Assembly: GCA_007129775.1 (NCBI GenBank)
Contig: SKUV01000178.1
Location: 1-9,084, forward strand
Direction: 5' to 3'
DNA length: 9,084 bases
Source of the DNA: Paracoccaceae bacterium
GTDB lineage: Bacteria > Pseudomonadota > Alphaproteobacteria > Rhodobacterales > Rhodobacteraceae
Shown here: positions 9,001-9,084 of the stretch, in pieces
How positions within the stretch are numbered: the stretch's first letter is position 1
Layout of the letters: the number at the start of each line of letters is the position of its first letter
Notes under the pieces: generated by a model
Database searches by the model: none
Seen by the model: the letters and a program-made list of their open reading frames with translations, nothing else
What the model was told of the DNA's origin: nothing
Program-made: the position numbers and the translations under genes

Positions 9001-9084
9001 CCGCGCCGATGCTGACATTGCCGCCAACCTGCGCGCCCACCGACACGCCTGCTGCGCGGGCCTTGTTTTCGGCCGATATGGTCA
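1..9084 (-). CDS. Giant beta-strand repeat protein, probable secreted/surface adhesin (internal fragment, both ends missing)
   Basis: I translated the whole minus strand in the frame with codons starting at 9082 and running down to 4. All 3027 codons are open, and neither a start nor a stop lies in the window. The product is rich in Gly, Ala, Val, Ser, Thr and Asp. It has no cysteine, about 24 lysines, many arginines, and short alternating hydrophobic strands throughout. It begins with about 20 units of roughly 53 residues, continues as irregular beta-solenoid-like sequence, and is interrupted by charged or helical inserts near residues 766-843, 1697-1745 and 2524-2690. Known proteins of this style are very large exported adhesins or filamentous haemagglutinin-like proteins. 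Some very large proteins with an N-terminal LEPR-XLL motif look similar from memory, but that motif would lie outside the window. No catalytic motif, RTX nonapeptide or membrane anchor is visible. The coding assignment is very secure. The surface or adhesive role is inferred from composition and repeats, and the secretion system is unknown. Confidence 0.93.
2..1012 (-). other. Distal beta-solenoid-like segment running off the window
   Basis: Residues about 2691-3027 are again strand-rich: NRVTLIAQRSIGN, EDVDIAATGHVIAEAGDDLLLGS, GREILLESGAGGIG, KDIHIAGAGNLRLGQVF, GTIALAAPDGRLGD and GDIVIATAALELDG. The pattern is close to that of the 1514-3202 segment, so the helical domain between them appears to interrupt one continuous solenoid. 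The chain continues beyond position 1 with no stop codon seen. Confidence 0.55.
1013..1513 (-). other. Acidic alpha-helical insert domain
   Basis: Residues about 2524-2690 have no beta rhythm. They show amphipathic helices rich in Ala, Glu, Asp, Leu and aromatics: VAGLLEALWEDLG, SVDLLAAEIDAYEAHWALRR, then an acidic and aromatic part with YDPNFDFKFSEDEFNALIDAG, read here as two adjoining blocks split after KF, then IVAEAKERTDSYHWIYLKYG. The insert starts immediately after a DRDG sequence at a beta turn, and beta strands resume near IEVPNVIGN. From memory, comparable helical modules with a YDP-containing motif occur inside other giant repeat proteins, but I cannot name the family. It looks like a folded domain of about 165 residues carried on the solenoid. 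Confidence 0.6.
1514..3202 (-). other. Filamentous-haemagglutinin-style beta-solenoid segment
   Basis: Residues about 1961-2523 contain repeated short strings of the kind found in beta-solenoid adhesins: GNVFISAQVINIDGTIQSG (1977-1995), GGQIDLIGTVMSTGG (2080-2094), SGRIRIVDTGD, SGNIDITGAGDVRFASQVF, GSIWIEAPAGNLMLGQV and TGDVWLRAATGRI. The G-x-h-x-h-x-G rhythm with strands every 10-20 residues is characteristic of right-handed parallel beta-helices. A more ordinary stretch with paired Arg/Tyr strands (WYLRFNRLRLI, residues about 2250) lies in the middle. The assignment rests on pattern only. Confidence 0.6.
3203..3322 (-). other. Trp/Tyr-rich stretch
   Basis: Residues about 1921-1960 contain an unusual cluster of aromatics: LYRDWFEQWEGL, then HQAYLGYRG, then a further Trp in LDQWTI. 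Tryptophan is very rare in the preceding 1350 residues, so the local enrichment stands out. The stretch is flanked by beta strands (FFLVGG before, GNVFISAQVI after). It may be a small folded insert or a ligand-facing patch; the role is unknown. Confidence 0.5.
3323..3847 (-). other. Beta-rich segment between the helical hairpin and the aromatic stretch
   Basis: Residues about 1746-1920 return to strand-and-turn sequence, with strings such as GGNIDLVTRR, GDASITVV, DPVITITGTHV, GSILVLGAEV and KSVTIESGGDFFLVGG. Gly or Asp turns recur about every 15-25 residues, as in a solenoid with short coils. No domain family is recognised with confidence. Confidence 0.5.
3848..3994 (-). other. Predicted coiled-coil / helical insert
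   Basis: Residues about 1697-1745 switch from beta pattern to helical pattern. The first part, AEYLDELYAERDALIAA, has heptad-like Leu/Tyr/Ile spacing. It is followed by a break at GFDPYAP and then a second acidic helix, LLEEIDEIERRLDALGG. The arrangement suggests a helical hairpin of about 50 residues protruding between beta strands; strands resume at DYVFVSELF. Such a hairpin could act in dimerisation or as a spacer, but the function is not known. Confidence 0.65.
3995..5034 (-). other. Irregular beta-rich segment following the repeat array
   Basis: Residues about 1350-1696 still show alternating hydrophobic strands (TINVLAN, LNIEIDTQLTI, DVVVVNRNDI, DVELVSEAG), but the 53-residue period is lost. 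Arg, Asn, Phe and Trp become commoner than in the array (for example RTWSLVLAQPRGR and VMNWAEARA). This marks a change of building style within the same chain. I do not recognise a named domain here. It may be a degenerate continuation of the solenoid or a separate beta domain. Confidence 0.55.
5035..9082 (-). repeat. Array of about 20 protein repeats, ~53 residues (~159 bases) each
   Basis: A D/G-x-V-x-V-x-A-like strand recurs at residues 58, 110, 163, 216, 268, 372, 425, 479, 532, 615, 674, 727, 861, 916, 970, 1021, 1075, 1127, 1189 and 1243. Examples are GDVNLQSAD, QDVVVRA, RDVRVAA, SIRVEA and GDVTVRA. Spacing is 51-55 residues except where inserts lengthen a unit (268-372, 532-615, 727-861) and for mildly long units of 59 and 62. 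Between these strands each unit carries a Gly/Ala/Val-rich hydrophobic strand such as GGAAGITGSIS, then a strand of the form A-h-h-x-D-S-x-h. This is protein-level repetition; I saw no long exact repeat at DNA level, so the units are old and diverged. A solenoid or stacked beta fold is the natural reading, but that is inference. Confidence 0.85.
6554..6787 (-). other. Highly charged insert (~78 residues) splitting one repeat unit
   Basis: Residues about 766-843 break the beta pattern. They contain a run of four glutamates (LNDEEEEQTRERGR), further acidic/basic clusters (DKEVRDEENR), several methionines and almost no beta-branched hydrophobic pattern. The hydrophobic strand AAIIASFAAS precedes the insert and the expected strand DAIRAVVG follows it, so the insert sits at a turn of one unit and leaves the unit itself intact. 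The composition suggests a disordered or partly helical loop projecting from the fibre. It could be a flexible spacer, a protease-sensitive loop or an interaction site; nothing in the sequence decides between these. Confidence 0.7.

Noticed and set aside
5035..9082. A CRISPR array or DNA satellite as the source of periodicity of about 159 bases.
   Set aside because: The periodicity exists only in the protein; the nucleotide units are not identical and the frame is maintained throughout.
1..9084. RTX calcium-binding nonapeptides (GGxGxDxUx), expected if the protein is type I secreted.
   Set aside because: No tandem copies are visible in the translated frame. Any such block would lie beyond position 1.
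1..9084. Nonribosomal peptide or polyketide megasynthase, as another explanation for the gene size.
   Set aside because: No adenylation, condensation, ketosynthase or carrier motifs are present, and the sequence is beta-repeat and cysteine-free.

Overview
The window lies entirely inside one giant protein gene on the minus strand. In the frame whose codons start at positions 9082, 9079 and so on down to 4, I read 3027 consecutive codons with no stop. Neither the start codon (beyond 9084) nor the stop codon (before 1) is present. No intergenic DNA, RNA gene, promoter, terminator, insertion sequence or CRISPR array is visible. Residue numbers below count from the codon at 9082..9080 as residue 1.

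Organism: G+C is high by eye (roughly two thirds), and codons TTA, CTA and TCA are strongly avoided. This fits a high-GC proteobacterium. A Rhodobacterales-type alphaproteobacterium is my guess from base composition and the style of the protein, with low certainty.

Layout from the N-terminal side: (1) 5035-9082 is an array of about 20 units of roughly 53 residues. Each unit has a D/G-x-V-x-V-x-A strand, a Gly/Ala/Val-rich hydrophobic strand and an A-h-h-x-D-S-like strand. Polar or acidic inserts interrupt three units; the largest, at 6554-6787, is about 78 residues and very charged. (2) 3995-5034 is beta-rich but irregular. (3) 3848-3994 is a short predicted coiled-coil or helical insert. (4) 3323-3847 is beta-rich again, then 3203-3322 is a Trp/Tyr-rich stretch. 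(5) 1514-3202 resembles the beta-solenoid style of filamentous haemagglutinins, with G-x-h-x-h-x-G strings. (6) 1013-1513 is an acidic, helical, Trp/Tyr-containing insert. (7) 2-1012 returns to solenoid-like strands.

The fragment has no cysteine and only about two dozen lysines in 3027 residues, and no enzymatic motif was recognised. Taken together this looks like a giant secreted or surface-attached beta-strand repeat protein, perhaps an adhesin or a biofilm or fibre component. The secretion route cannot be decided because both termini are missing. I see no evidence for a multi-gene system; what is unusual here is the architecture of this one protein.
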